A stretch of 29,504 nt of DNA, taken from contig JBMNOI010000038.1 in the NCBI GenBank assembly GCA_050942995.1, positions 1 to 29,504 of the forward strand, read 5' to 3'. This DNA comes from JBMNOI01 sp050942995. Its GTDB lineage: Bacteria > Chloroflexota > Anaerolineae > UBA1429. The notes below the pieces were generated by a model that worked only from the letters and a program-made list of their open reading frames with translations, searched no databases and had not been told where the DNA came from. A program made the position numbers and the translations under genes. Positions 15,654 to 23,574 of this stretch are shown here, one piece after another (the stretch's first letter is position 1; every line of letters starts with the position of its first letter).

Positions 15654-16775
15654 CTATACATCAAGCTCGGCGCGGGTTTGGATAAAGGTGATCAAATCCT
15701 CGCGGGTCAGCATGCCCTGTAATTTCCCATCCTCCATGACGGGAAGCTGATTTACACCCCCGGCGGTCATTTCTCTCAACGCCTCCCACAGGGGCGTATC
15801 GACGCTTACGGAGATCAGCTTGTCCATGGGGGTCAACACATCGCGGGCTTGTATAAAGGGACGTTCGAGCCGTGGCACAGAGCGAATATTGTGCACGGTA
15901 AGCAACCCCATGATCTCGTCTCGGTCACCGACGACGTAACAGCGTCGTCCTCCGTTCAGCAGATAATGTTCGACGAACAGGTCCAGGGTGAGCTGGGGAG
16001 GTATGATCTGACATTGACGGTTCATGGCCTCGGCCACGACATGGCCGTCCATCAAGTTCCGCAGAGTGAGTTGCGCATAGGCCGTGCGGGCGGCGTTCTC
16101 CAGGAAAAAACCGATAAAGGCGATCCACAGCCCGCCCAGCCAGTTACCGGCGACGGTGCGAATGATGCCGTAGGCGATGAACAGATAAGCAACCCCCTGT
16201 CCGACGTGCGATGCCCAGCGGGTGGCCCATACCAGATCTTGACGAATATGCCAGAGGATCGAACGCAACACCCGCCCGCCGTCCAGCGGGAATCCGGGGA
16301 TGAGGTTAAAGATGCCCAGGCTGAGGTTCACCCCACCGAGGAACAGACCCAGTGCGGCGATGGGAGCGCTCCAGCTTCTGGTAGCGAGGTGGATGGCGGC
16401 GAACAGGCCGCTGAGGCTCAGACTTACGAATGGACCCGCGACGGCCATGGTCAGTTCCTGGATCGGTGTGCCGGGCTCGTCGGCGATCTCGGCCACACCG
16501 CCAAAGATAAACAGGGTGATATCCTTGACCGGCACACCATGTTTCCGGGCCAGCAGAGCATGCCCCAACTCGTGAAGCAATACCGAGCCAAAGAACATCA
16601 GACTGGTGAGTACGGCGAGGCTCCAGCGGAGACCACCGGCCCATTCGGGATAGCGCTGCGGGAAATATCCCGCCGCCAGGCTCCAGGTGACCCAGATAAA
16701 GATCAGCAACCAGCTGATGTCCAAGCGCAGTGGAATTCCCATGACCCGGCCGATGCGAATCTGGTTTTTTGACAT
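15654..16775 (-). CDS. M50 site-2-type intramembrane metalloprotease with two CBS domains
   Basis: The 373-residue membrane protein has the zinc motif HELGH (68-72) and the second motif NLIPGFPLDGG (157-167, Asp165 as third ligand) within about five to six hydrophobic segments. A C-terminal pair of CBS domains (about 245-368) may sense adenosyl ligands. Such Rip3/SpoIVFB-like proteases cleave membrane-embedded substrates, often anti-sigma factors or regulators. The ATG follows GGAGAA. It has its own promoter in the region shared with the divergent bcp gene and leads into the sulfatase gene. The substrate cannot be inferred from the window; the neighbouring sulfatase has no membrane segment. 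Confidence 0.92.
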   Translation of the reverse strand: MSKNQIRIGRVMGIPLRLDISWLLIFIWVTWSLAAGYFPQRYPEWAGGLRWSLAVLTSLMFFGSVLLHELGHALLARKHGVPVKDITLFIFGGVAEIADEPGTPIQELTMAVAGPFVSLSLSGLFAAIHLATRSWSAPIAALGLFLGGVNLSLGIFNLIPGFPLDGGRVLRSILWHIRQDLVWATRWASHVGQGVAYLFIAYGIIRTVAGNWLGGLWIAFIGFFLENAARTAYAQLTLRNLMDGHVVAEAMNRQCQIIPPQLTLDLFVEHYLLNGGRRCYVVGDRDEIMGLLTVHNIRSVPRLERPFIQARDVLTPMDKLISVSVDTPLWEALREMTAGGVNQLPVMEDGKLQGMLTREDLITFIQTRAELDV

Positions 16776-16810
16776 AATGTATTTCTCCGTCGAGTCATCC
16801 TTATTCTCCT

Positions 16811-16839
16811 ATTCTACAACAGGATCGGGGCTCGATCAA
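16811..16839 (-). promoter_or_regulatory. Promoter of the M50 protease gene
   Basis: On the minus strand, TTGATC (16834-16839) and TAGAAT (16811-16816) are 17 bp apart, giving a leader of about 30 nt. Confidence 0.65.
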
Positions 16840-16874
16840 TCATCATGTCCATCATGTTTTTGTTATTTATTATA

Positions 16875-16903
16875 TTGACAAACAAAGTTCAATATGTTAT
16901 GCT
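16875..16903 (+). promoter_or_regulatory. Promoter of the bcp gene
   Basis: TTGACA (16875-16880) and TATGCT (16898-16903) are 17 bp apart in an AT-rich stretch, about 33 bp before the start codon. It is divergent from the M50 promoter. Confidence 0.8.
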
Positions 16904-16936
16904 GAAGGCAGCTACACGGAAAGGAGAACCGCAGCC

Positions 16937-17389
16937 ATGTTGCAGGAAAACACTCAGGCTCCCGATTTCACTCTGACATCGGACCAGGCCGAGGAAGTAT
17001 CGCTCTCGTCGTTTCGTGGGAAAAAGGTGGTGCTCTACTTTTATCCGCGGGATGATACACCGGGATGCACCAAAGAGGCGTGCAGCTTTCGTGACGATTA
17101 CAGCCTGTTCACCATGAAAGGGGCGGTGGTGATCGGTGTCAGCCCGGACCGTGAAGAATCTCACTCACGCTTTCGCGCGAAATACGGGCTTCCCTTTTAT
17201 CTGTTGAGCGACCCGGATCATCGCGTTTCCGAGATGTACGGTGCCTGGGGTGAGAAGCGTCGCGGCGGGGAGGTCACTGAGGGGATCATCCGCTCGACCT
17301 TTGTGATCGACGAGGAGGGCGTTATCATCAAAGTGTTCCCGCGGGTGAAACCGGAGGGACATGCCCGAGAGGTGCTGGCCGTTCTCTAG
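16937..17389 (+). CDS. bcp: Thioredoxin-dependent peroxiredoxin (Bcp/PrxQ)
   Basis: The 150-residue protein has a thioredoxin fold with the PrxQ signature YPRDDTPGCTKEAC: peroxidatic Cys44 and resolving Cys49 on the same helix, as in atypical 2-Cys enzymes. Thr41 and the later FVIDEEGVI segment also fit the family. It reduces hydrogen peroxide and organic hydroperoxides with electrons from thioredoxin, in the cytosol. Its length is typical. AAGGAG lies 11 bp before the ATG. It is monocistronic, between a strong promoter and a strong terminator. Confidence 0.94.
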   Translation: MLQENTQAPDFTLTSDQAEEVSLSSFRGKKVVLYFYPRDDTPGCTKEACSFRDDYSLFTMKGAVVIGVSPDREESHSRFRAKYGLPFYLLSDPDHRVSEMYGAWGEKRRGGEVTEGIIRSTFVIDEEGVIIKVFPRVKPEGHAREVLAVL

Positions 17390-17415
17390 CACAGGCTCGG
17401 CGGTTGAATCGAATC

Positions 17416-17448
17416 AGGGCTGCCTCATCACTTGAGGCAGCCCTTTTT
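17416..17448 (+). terminator. Terminator of bcp
   Basis: A perfect 12-bp stem (17416-17427 with 17433-17444, AGGGCTGCCTCA) with a 5-nt loop is followed by TTTT on the plus strand. The convergent gene ends at 17469. Confidence 0.9.
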
Positions 17449-17468
17449 GCTTCACTCGTTCACGTCAG

Positions 17469-18788
17469 CTAGGGGTTCAGCAGAGGCGCCAGGACGTCCT
17501 GCAGAGTGGGATGGCCGATCTCTTGCAGGTCATAATGGACCCGGGCCGTAGGCTGCTGAATGGTGATGATGCGACTGAGATCGATAGGGGTGGCCACAAG
17601 CACCAGATCGGCCGGCACGCTGCGGATGGTGGCCTCCAACTCTTGCATCTGAGTGGCGCCATAGCCCATGGCGGGCAGTACCGGGCCGGTGGTGGGGTAG
17701 CGGCGGTAGGTATCCACGAGCGAGCCCACGGCATAGGGGCGTGGGTCCACAATCTCGGCGGCGCCAAAGCGCCGGGCGGCGATGATCCCTGCGCCGTAGG
17801 CCATTTCACCATGGGTGAGGGTGGGGCCGTCTTCGACGACGAGCACCTTGCGCCCACGGATACCCATCGAGTCATCTACCGTGACGGGCGATGCCGCTTC
17901 GATGATGACCGCTGAGGGATTGGCGTTCTGGATATTTGCCCGCACCGTCGCAACACCCTGTGGCTCGGCCGTATCGATCTTGTTGATAATGACCGCATGC
18001 GCCATGCGCAGATTGGCCTCACCGGGATGATAACCCAGTTCGTGGTTCGGGCGATGCGGGTCGGTGACGACGATATGGATGAGGGGGCGGTAGAACGGCA
18101 GGTCGTTATTGCCACCGTCCCACACGATGACGTCGGCTTCTTCCTGGGCGGCATGAAGGATGCGCTCGTAATCCACCCCGGCATAGACGACGATTCCACG
18201 GTTGATGTGAGGCTCGTACTCTTCTCGCTCTTCGATGGTGCAGCCATGTCGATCGAGGTCGGCATGATCGGCGAACCGCTGTACGGCCTGCTGCGAGAGA
18301 TCGCCGTAGGGCATGGGGTGGCGCACCACGACGACGCGGCGTCCGGCCTCCTGGAGCAGATCGACGACGCGACGCGATGTCTGACTCTTACCCGCCCCGG
18401 TGCGAACGGCGCAGACGGACACCACGGGCACGGTGGCATCGAGCATGGTGGTGTTGGGTCCCATGAGGCGAAAATCGGCGCCCGCGGCCAGCGCCCGAGA
18501 GGCCAGGTGCATGGCATGTTTGTGCGAGATGTCGCTATAGGCCAGGATGGCCTGTTCGACATCATGCTCGGCAATCAGCTCCTCCAACCGGGACTCGGCA
18601 TAAATGGGGATGCCCTCGGGATAGTGGGGCCCGGCCAGGTCGGGCGGGTAGCGTCGCCCCTCGATATTGGGAATCTGCGTGGCGGTAAAAGCCACGACCT
18701 CGTACTCGGGGCGTGAGCGAAAATGGACGTTAAAGTTGTGAAAGTCGCGCCCTGCGGCACCCATGATGAGGACTCGTGTTCTCTCCAA
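17469..18788 (-). CDS. Cyclic 2,3-diphosphoglycerate synthetase-like protein
   Basis: The 439-residue protein has an N-terminal Rossmann-like part (VLIMGAAGRDFHNFN at the start) and a central P-loop NTPase region with the Walker A RTGAGKSQTSR near residue 130. Later come INKID and GPTLTHGEMAYGAG. This architecture matches proteins annotated as cyclic 2,3-diphosphoglycerate synthetase (CpgS, from thermophilic methanogens), which are widespread in bacteria, where their function is unproven. I choose TTG 18788 as start because AAAGGAG lies about 9 bp upstream. The longer frame, starting at 18905, would run back through the tatC terminator and into tatC. It appears to be transcribed separately from the tat operon. 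Confidence 0.8.
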   Translation of the reverse strand: MERTRVLIMGAAGRDFHNFNVHFRSRPEYEVVAFTATQIPNIEGRRYPPDLAGPHYPEGIPIYAESRLEELIAEHDVEQAILAYSDISHKHAMHLASRALAAGADFRLMGPNTTMLDATVPVVSVCAVRTGAGKSQTSRRVVDLLQEAGRRVVVVRHPMPYGDLSQQAVQRFADHADLDRHGCTIEEREEYEPHINRGIVVYAGVDYERILHAAQEEADVIVWDGGNNDLPFYRPLIHIVVTDPHRPNHELGYHPGEANLRMAHAVIINKIDTAEPQGVATVRANIQNANPSAVIIEAASPVTVDDSMGIRGRKVLVVEDGPTLTHGEMAYGAGIIAARRFGAAEIVDPRPYAVGSLVDTYRRYPTTGPVLPAMGYGATQMQELEATIRSVPADLVLVATPIDLSRIITIQQPTARVHYDLQEIGHPTLQDVLAPLLNP

Positions 18789-18818
18789 TCGAGATGCTCC
18801 TTTCCACCCTCTTGTTGT

Positions 18819-18860
18819 GAACAAAGAACAGCGCTCATCGAACTCGTCGATGAGCGCTGT
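18819..18860 (-). terminator. Terminator of the tat operon
   Basis: A perfect 14-bp stem (18828-18841 with 18847-18860) with a 5-nt loop is followed on the minus strand by TCTTTGTT, 7 bp beyond the tatC stop. Confidence 0.75.
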
Positions 18861-18867
18861 GTGATGA

Positions 18868-19617
18868 CTAGGATTCGTCGTCTGGGGGAGCCAGCTTTTT
18901 GCCACCCAATCGGGCCAGGAGAATGCCGACCTCGTATAACAAGTAGAGCGGCAGCATCACGATCATCATATTCACCGGGTCGGGCGTAGGCGTGACGATG
19001 GCGGCGATCACCGAGATCACCAGGATGGCATAGCGGCGGAATCTACCCAGTTGTTTCGCATCGACAATTCCAAGCTTGGCCAGTAAAAAGATGAGCAGTG
19101 GCGTTTGAAAGACAATGCCCATCCAGAATAATACTCGGGTAACAAAGTTGATATAGTGATCCAGCGTCCAGTTGTTCTCGACGATGGTGGACAAAAAGCC
19201 GCGCATAAAGTGAATGGCGGCGGGCAACATAATGAACGAGGCAAATGCAACGCCCAGGGCGAAGCAAATCCCCACGCCCGGAAGCATGATGTATAGATAG
19301 CGTTTTTCATGGGGTAAGAGGCCGGGCATGATAAAGGCAATGATCTGATAGAGGATGATCGGCATGGCCAGTGTGACGCCGCCGATCAATGCGACACGGA
19401 AATAGACCACCAGCGCTTCGGCGGGGGCCAGGGTCTGAGGGCGATAGTCGCCCATGGGGACCAGCAGGATATTGATAAGATGCTCGGTAAACACCACACT
19501 AATCAGCGTGGCGACCACGAGCGCAATCACTACGCGAAGTAGTCGGGAGCGTAGTTCATTGAGATGCTCCCATATCGACATTTCAACGTCGTGGGAAGTC
19601 ATCGTGGTGTCAGACAT
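18868..19617 (-). CDS. tatC: Sec-independent protein translocase TatC
   Basis: The 249-residue membrane protein has about six hydrophobic segments and the N-terminal HLNELRSRLL signature of TatC, with Glu and Arg residues that contact twin-arginine signals. TatC is the receptor core of the Tat system that moves folded proteins across the cytoplasmic membrane. The gene starts 5 bp after the TatA/B gene, so they are cotranscribed. Length is normal for the family. It is the last gene of the DUF177-rpmF-Asp23-nusB-tat operon. Confidence 0.95.
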   Translation of the reverse strand: MSDTTMTSHDVEMSIWEHLNELRSRLLRVVIALVVATLISVVFTEHLINILLVPMGDYRPQTLAPAEALVVYFRVALIGGVTLAMPIILYQIIAFIMPGLLPHEKRYLYIMLPGVGICFALGVAFASFIMLPAAIHFMRGFLSTIVENNWTLDHYINFVTRVLFWMGIVFQTPLLIFLLAKLGIVDAKQLGRFRRYAILVISVIAAIVTPTPDPVNMMIVMLPLYLLYEVGILLARLGGKKLAPPDDES

Positions 19618-19622
19618 GATGT

Positions 19623-20315
19623 TTATCCCTCGTCAGCGGCGTGACGATCCGCTTCCTCTCCCTGATTCGGGCTACTCTCTTCGTCATCCACTATCAACAC
19701 GGGGGCGTCGATGGCCGTGGGCTCGGCCTCTTCGGGTTTTTCCCGTACCAGTTCACCGACCGAGATGACGATGGGCTCATCATCATCCTCGCCGTCACCG
19801 TTCTGCGGGTGTGCGCCGCCATCGGCGGCCGACGCTTCGACGATCGTCTCATCGAGTTCGGCCCCTTCCTCTGCCTCCTCATCGGAGTAAGAGTCATCAT
19901 CGTCCTCGATAACGGGGGCGAGATCCAGCTCACTATCGACAAAGCTGAGGATCAAGGGGATGGACGGCTCTTCGACGGATTCCTCTACCCGGGCGGTTGT
20001 CTCGACAGCTGTTCGCTCTTTGGGCGCTGACTCGGCCACCGGCGCCTCGGTTACCGCCGGTGCGGCCTCTTTGGGCGCAGACACCGCGTGCTGCGTGCTA
20101 ATTCGAGGAGGGGTCGGTCGAGAGTCGTCGGCTGTTCCCTCGATTTCTAGAGTAAACGCCTCGCGGAATTCTTTGGTGATCGTGTCGGTTTCGGCGCGGA
20201 ACTTGGCGATAAACCGGCCAAGTTGTCCGGCGAATTCAACCATGCGTTCCGGGCCGATGGCGAGCATGGCGATGACGAGAATGACCAGCAACTCGCCGGT
20301 GCCTATTCCAAACAT
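19623..20315 (-). CDS. TatA/TatB-family translocase subunit with long acidic tail
   Basis: The first ~55 residues are typical of TatA/TatB: MFGIGTGELLVILVIA as a single membrane helix, a GPERM hinge and an amphipathic helix (EFAGQLGRFIAKFRAE). The Glu in GTGELL favours TatB. The remaining ~170 residues form a low-complexity, strongly acidic tail rich in Glu, Asp, Ala and Pro. The protein reaches 230 residues, against about 60-100 for TatA and 90-170 for TatB. It partners TatC in twin-arginine export. GAGAGGAG lies upstream, inside the 3' end of nusB, with only 2 bp between the two genes. No second TatA gene is in the window. Confidence 0.88.
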   Translation of the reverse strand: MFGIGTGELLVILVIAMLAIGPERMVEFAGQLGRFIAKFRAETDTITKEFREAFTLEIEGTADDSRPTPPRISTQHAVSAPKEAAPAVTEAPVAESAPKERTAVETTARVEESVEEPSIPLILSFVDSELDLAPVIEDDDDSYSDEEAEEGAELDETIVEASAADGGAHPQNGDGEDDDEPIVISVGELVREKPEEAEPTAIDAPVLIVDDEESSPNQGEEADRHAADEG

Positions 20316-20317
20316 GG

Positions 20318-20863
20318 CTAATCCGTTCTCCTCTCAGGGGAGGCGCCTTGGTCTGGATGGGCCGGCCCCTGCGCCTCTGACGCTCCATCGGGCACCGGAA
20401 CGGTCTGGTACTGTAGCTCGACCTCTTCTTGTGCCGTGGAGCGTAGTGAAGATAAAAAGTCGGCTCGGTTGGCCAACAGGGTACCCAGCACACCATTCAC
20501 GAACCGGCTCGAGCTATCGCTACCAAATATTTTGGCCAGATCTACCGCCTCATTGATGGCGACCTTGGGAGGCGTATCTGAGCTGAAAAGAATCTCATAG
20601 GATGCGAGACGAAGGATATTTCGGTCGATCGGGGCCATTTGCTCGATGGGCCACTCGGATGCGATCTGGTGAATGATCCGATCGAGCTCCTCTTTCTGAT
20701 CCAGCACCCCCTGGATGATTTCGCGACAGAACGATTCGCCGGCCGGAGGCAAGGGCGTCTCGGCCATGCGCTCGTGCAGCGCAACAGTGGGGTTGTGTTC
20801 CACTACATCTACTTCAAAAAGAACCTGTAACGCCGTGATCCGGGCTCGTCGCCTGATCTTCAA
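20318..20863 (-). CDS. nusB: Transcription antitermination factor NusB
   Basis: The 181-residue protein matches NusB, an all-helical RNA-binding factor that with NusE/S10 binds boxA in rRNA leaders. Visible signatures are RRRARITALQVLFEVD at the start, the PIDRNILRLASYEI segment, VAINEAVDLAKIFG and SSRFVNGVLGTL. The start is TTG, with CGGAGA about 8 bp upstream. It lies 24 bp after the Asp23-family gene, an arrangement also seen in Firmicutes (yqhY-nusB). About 35 poorly conserved residues extend the C-terminus. Confidence 0.94.
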   Translation of the reverse strand: MKIRRRARITALQVLFEVDVVEHNPTVALHERMAETPLPPAGESFCREIIQGVLDQKEELDRIIHQIASEWPIEQMAPIDRNILRLASYEILFSSDTPPKVAINEAVDLAKIFGSDSSSRFVNGVLGTLLANRADFLSSLRSTAQEEVELQYQTVPVPDGASEAQGPAHPDQGASPERRTD

Positions 20864-20887
20864 GAGGCATCTCCGCTCGTATGCTTA

Positions 20888-21253
20888 TTAATCGGCTTGG
20901 GGGCCGATCAATACATCCTCAACATGGACATTGACAGCCAGCACGGGCATCCCGACCATATCTTTGATGGCACGGGACACTCGTGTTTGGATCTCACGGC
21001 CGAGGTCGTACAGGTTAACCTGTTGATCGGCCACGAGATAAATATCTACCGAGACGGCGTCATCCACCACCTCGATGCGTACCCCATCGGTCGCACGTTT
21101 GCCGTGTAAGAAGCGATCGACTCCGCTGGATACGTCGCGATGCATTCTCACCACTCCCGGCACCGATAGGGCCGTAAGCTTGGCGATCGTCGCCAGCACC
21201 TGGGGAGAGATCCGGACGGTTCCCAATCTGTCTTCCGCGGGTCTGCCTTCCAC
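20888..21253 (-). CDS. Asp23/Gls24 family protein (YqhY-like)
   Basis: The product of about 121 residues belongs to the Asp23/Gls24 (DUF322) family: VRISPQVLATIAKLTALSVPGV near the start, DAVSVDIYLVAD in the middle and IQTRVSRAIKDMVGM towards the end. Members are cytosolic proteins linked to envelope stress or to control of fatty-acid synthesis (YqhY and acetyl-CoA carboxylase in Bacillus). I chose the GTG at 21253 because CGGAGG lies 8 bp upstream. A TTG at 21301 would add 16 residues but lacks a ribosome binding site. It precedes nusB, as in many Gram-positive genomes. Confidence 0.87.
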   Translation of the reverse strand: MEGRPAEDRLGTVRISPQVLATIAKLTALSVPGVVRMHRDVSSGVDRFLHGKRATDGVRIEVVDDAVSVDIYLVADQQVNLYDLGREIQTRVSRAIKDMVGMPVLAVNVHVEDVLIGPQAD

Positions 21254-21303
21254 GCGTCTGCCTCCGTACGGGTTATTGTGATCGTTTGTCCGGTCTCGCA
21301 AAT

Positions 21304-21336
21304 GGGGCCGCGCAACCGGTTACGGTACACGGCCCC
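21304..21336 (-). other. Hairpin between rpmF and the Asp23-family gene
   Basis: Arms GGGGCCG (21304-21310) and CGGCCCC (21330-21336) flank a loop that contains the palindrome AACCGGTT. No T-run follows. It may be an mRNA processing or stabilising element that separates the highly expressed ribosomal gene from its neighbours. Confidence 0.45.
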
Positions 21337-21357
21337 GGAAAAATCGACCAGAATGAA

Positions 21358-21540
21358 CTATCTCTCGACTTGAACGACCGTCATGCCGCGGTATGCGCCG
21401 CAGTGCTGGCAAGCACGGTGCGGTAGACGCATATTGTGGCAAGAAGGGCATTCGACCAGATTGGCCGGCTTGAGCGCGTCGTGGCTCCGACGGCGACGGG
21501 TGCGCCCCCTGGACTGCCTTCGTTTGGGTAGGGGAGTCAT
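21358..21540 (-). CDS. rpmF: Ribosomal protein bL32
   Basis: The 60-residue basic protein fits bL32: MTPLPKRRQSRGRTRRRRS at the start, then a Cys4 zinc site (CPSCHNMRLPHRACQHCG) and a GMTVVQVER ending. It is part of the large ribosomal subunit. The zinc-binding (C+) form is present. AAAGGAATTG precedes the ATG. It lies directly downstream of the DUF177 gene, a very widespread pairing. Confidence 0.96.
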   Translation of the reverse strand: MTPLPKRRQSRGRTRRRRSHDALKPANLVECPSCHNMRLPHRACQHCGAYRGMTVVQVER

Positions 21541-21579
21541 TTATACAATTCCTTTCGAAAAAGTTGGATGCTGATCGTC

Positions 21580-21601
21580 GTTCCACATGTCGCTGTGGAA
21601 C
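21580..21601 (-). other. Inverted repeat in the DUF177-rpmF gap
   Basis: GTTCCACA (21580-21587) and TGTGGAAC (21594-21601) form a perfect 8-bp stem with a 6-nt loop, 40 bp before the rpmF start. The 96-bp gap has no other visible feature. It could be a regulatory leader hairpin of rpmF. Confidence 0.4.
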
Positions 21602-21636
21602 CTTTCGGGCGGGCGAACCCACCGGTCAAAAACCGT

Positions 21637-22179
21637 CTATTCCTCGCCCTCATCTCGCCGGAGCAGCGCTGCCAGCGGGCTGAGGCGTGGATCGATACGC
21701 GATGTATCGCACGAGCAAGTCTCGACGTTGAGATTGGTGCCACAGACAGGGCACAATCCTCGACAATCCGGACGGCATAGCCCCGGCAGTGTGGTCGAGA
21801 CCACGGCATGCTGCCAGAGCACCGGCGTAAGATCGAGGACATGATGTTCGTCGATGACAAGCTCGGGCTCGTCGTCGTCCGTGATGGGCAGGCTCGCTCC
21901 CGTCTCGATATCGAGGGAGGGGATAAACTCCTCCTCGAATTCGAGATCGACCTCCGTCTCTGTGGGCTCCAGGCAGCGTCGACACGACTGCACCAGATCG
22001 AGTCGGGCCGTCGCCCGCGCCAGGATACCCGCAGGGATGCGGATCAGCGTGACCTCTCCATCAACATGTACGGGCCCCGGATTATTCTCGTCAATATCGT
22101 ACAGATCGCCTGATATCGCGTAATGACGAGATGCCCCGACGCCCTGTTTAAGTAACTGCGCAACATTATAATATAACAC
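21637..22179 (-). CDS. DUF177 (YceD-like) protein, 23S rRNA accumulation factor
   Basis: The 180-residue protein matches the YceD/DUF177 family. It has a beta-rich N-terminal region, a CRRCLEP motif near the middle, an acidic stretch (LEFEEEFIP), and a C-terminal Cys cluster (CRPDCRGLCPVCGTNLN, then CSC) that probably binds metal, ending with RIDPRLSPLAAL. In plants and E. coli the family is needed for 23S rRNA accumulation, which fits its position before rpmF. I use the GTG at 22179 because TAGAGG lies 5 bp upstream; a TTG six codons earlier is possible. It is the first gene of the operon. Confidence 0.88.
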   Translation of the reverse strand: MLYYNVAQLLKQGVGASRHYAISGDLYDIDENNPGPVHVDGEVTLIRIPAGILARATARLDLVQSCRRCLEPTETEVDLEFEEEFIPSLDIETGASLPITDDDEPELVIDEHHVLDLTPVLWQHAVVSTTLPGLCRPDCRGLCPVCGTNLNVETCSCDTSRIDPRLSPLAALLRRDEGEE

Positions 22180-22218
22180 GATGACCTCTACGGCCAAACC
22201 TATCGTTCATTGCAGTAG

Positions 22219-22247
22219 ATTATAAGCGCGGGGTGTTCCTATGTCAA
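22219..22247 (-). promoter_or_regulatory. Exact-consensus sigma70 promoter of the DUF177-tatC operon
   Basis: On the minus strand, TTGACA (22242-22247) and TATAAT (22219-22224) are separated by 17 bp, a perfect consensus. The leader is about 35 nt. The same intergenic region carries the recA leader on the other strand. Confidence 0.88.
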
Positions 22248-22375
22248 GAAAGGCCCCTTGTTTCACTGCAGGATTGTGATGCTCGTATATTCTCATAAGG
22301 CAGTGTAGCCTGCTAAATCCGGCGAAAACGGTAGGACGGTGACGTCCGCCAAAGTCAGTTATTCAAGGTTAAGAC

Positions 22376-22404
22376 TTGCGTTTTCCAAACTCCTGTTGTA
22401 CACT
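22376..22404 (+). promoter_or_regulatory. Possible recA promoter
   Basis: TTGCGT (22376-22381) and TACACT (22399-22404) are spaced 17 bp, about 36 bp before the recA start. Both boxes are weak, as expected for a regulated promoter, but I see no recognisable LexA-type inverted repeat over them. Confidence 0.4.
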
Positions 22405-22440
22405 ATGAGGGTGGGCAGAGCCGTGCGAAAGGAAGCCGAA

Positions 22441-23496
22441 ATGGCGGTAAATGGCAGAGACAAGGCTTTAGAGACAACACTGGCACAGATCCGCAAGCGG
22501 TTCGGCGAGGGCGCGGTGATGAAGCTGGGCGACTCGACGGGGATGAACGTGGAAGCGATCCCCACGGGGTGCCTGGCGCTGGACCTGGCCTTGGGCATCG
22601 GGGGTGTGCCTCGCGGGCGCATCACCGAGATTTTCGGTCCCGAATCGTCAGGAAAGACGACGCTGTGCCAGCATATTATCGCTGAGTGTCAGAAGATGGG
22701 CGGCATTGCCGCCTTTGTCGATGTGGAGCATGCGCTGGATCCGGCTTATGCACAGCGCTGCGGCGTGAACATCGACGAGCTATATATTTCGCAGCCGGAT
22801 ACAGGCGAGCAGGGACTCGAGATCACCGAGGCGCTGGTGCGAAGCGGCGCCGTGGATGTGGTGGTGGTCGATTCGGTCGCCGCTCTGGTGCCCCAGGCAG
22901 AGATCGAGGGAGACATGGGCGATGCGCATATGGGCTTGCAGGCCCGGCTCATGTCACAGGCGTTGCGTAAACTCACCGGCGCCATCAAGCGCAGCAATAC
23001 GGCGGTGATCTTTACCAATCAGTTGCGCATGAAGATCGGTGTGCTCTTTGGCAACCCGGAGACAACCACCGGCGGTAACGCGCTCAAGTTCTACGCGGCG
23101 GTACGGTTGGATATGCGGCGCATGGAGGCCATCAAGCAGGGTGGCGATGTGATCGGCAACCGGGTACGCGTGCGCGTGAAAAAGAACAAGGTGGCCCCTC
23201 CGTTCAAGATGGCCGAGTTCGATATCATGTTCGATCACGGCATCTCCAAGGAGGGCAGTCTGCTGGATGTGGGAGTCGAGTCGGGCGTGATCGACAAACG
23301 CGGCTCGTTCTACTCCTATGGCGATACGCGCCTGGGCCAGGGACGTGAGAACACCAAGCAGTTCCTGCGCGATAACCCGGATCTCATGGGGCAGATCGAG
23401 AGCGAGGTTCGCCAGATGGTCGGCTTTCGGCCAAAGGCTTCTGCCGAGGATGAAATAGAAGAGGCAGAGATTGAGGAGCAGCCGGAAGAGGTATAG
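22441..23496 (+). CDS. recA: Recombinase RecA
   Basis: The 351-residue protein is RecA: Walker A GPESSGKT (66-73), VDVEHALDPAYA, the VVVDSVAALVPQAE Walker B region, FTNQLRMKIGV, and NPETTTGG of loop L2. The C-terminus is acidic (EDEIEEAEIEEQPEE). It forms filaments on single-stranded DNA for strand exchange and SOS signalling. I start at ATG 22441 because GAAAGGAAG precedes it and the protein then begins with the usual RDKALETTLAQI helix; upstream in-frame codons are not RecA-like. recX and rny follow on the same strand. Confidence 0.97.
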   Translation: MAVNGRDKALETTLAQIRKRFGEGAVMKLGDSTGMNVEAIPTGCLALDLALGIGGVPRGRITEIFGPESSGKTTLCQHIIAECQKMGGIAAFVDVEHALDPAYAQRCGVNIDELYISQPDTGEQGLEITEALVRSGAVDVVVVDSVAALVPQAEIEGDMGDAHMGLQARLMSQALRKLTGAIKRSNTAVIFTNQLRMKIGVLFGNPETTTGGNALKFYAAVRLDMRRMEAIKQGGDVIGNRVRVRVKKNKVAPPFKMAEFDIMFDHGISKEGSLLDVGVESGVIDKRGSFYSYGDTRLGQGRENTKQFLRDNPDLMGQIESEVRQMVGFRPKASAEDEIEEAEIEEQPEEV

Positions 23497-23574
23497 GCGG
23501 TCTATAAGCGCGCAATGAGGTGCGCCTGACGGGACGGCCGTAATTAAAGATGTCTCTCCGTGTTGCAGCCTCCT

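Noticed and set aside
18789..18905. Upstream extension of the CpgS-like protein
   Set aside because: It would run through the tatC terminator and overlap the tatC stop; a TTG with a good ribosome binding site lies downstream.
22320..22440. LexA/SOS box upstream of recA
   Set aside because: No recognisable LexA-type inverted repeat; only a short GGACG/CGTCC repeat near 22333-22346, which is too weak.
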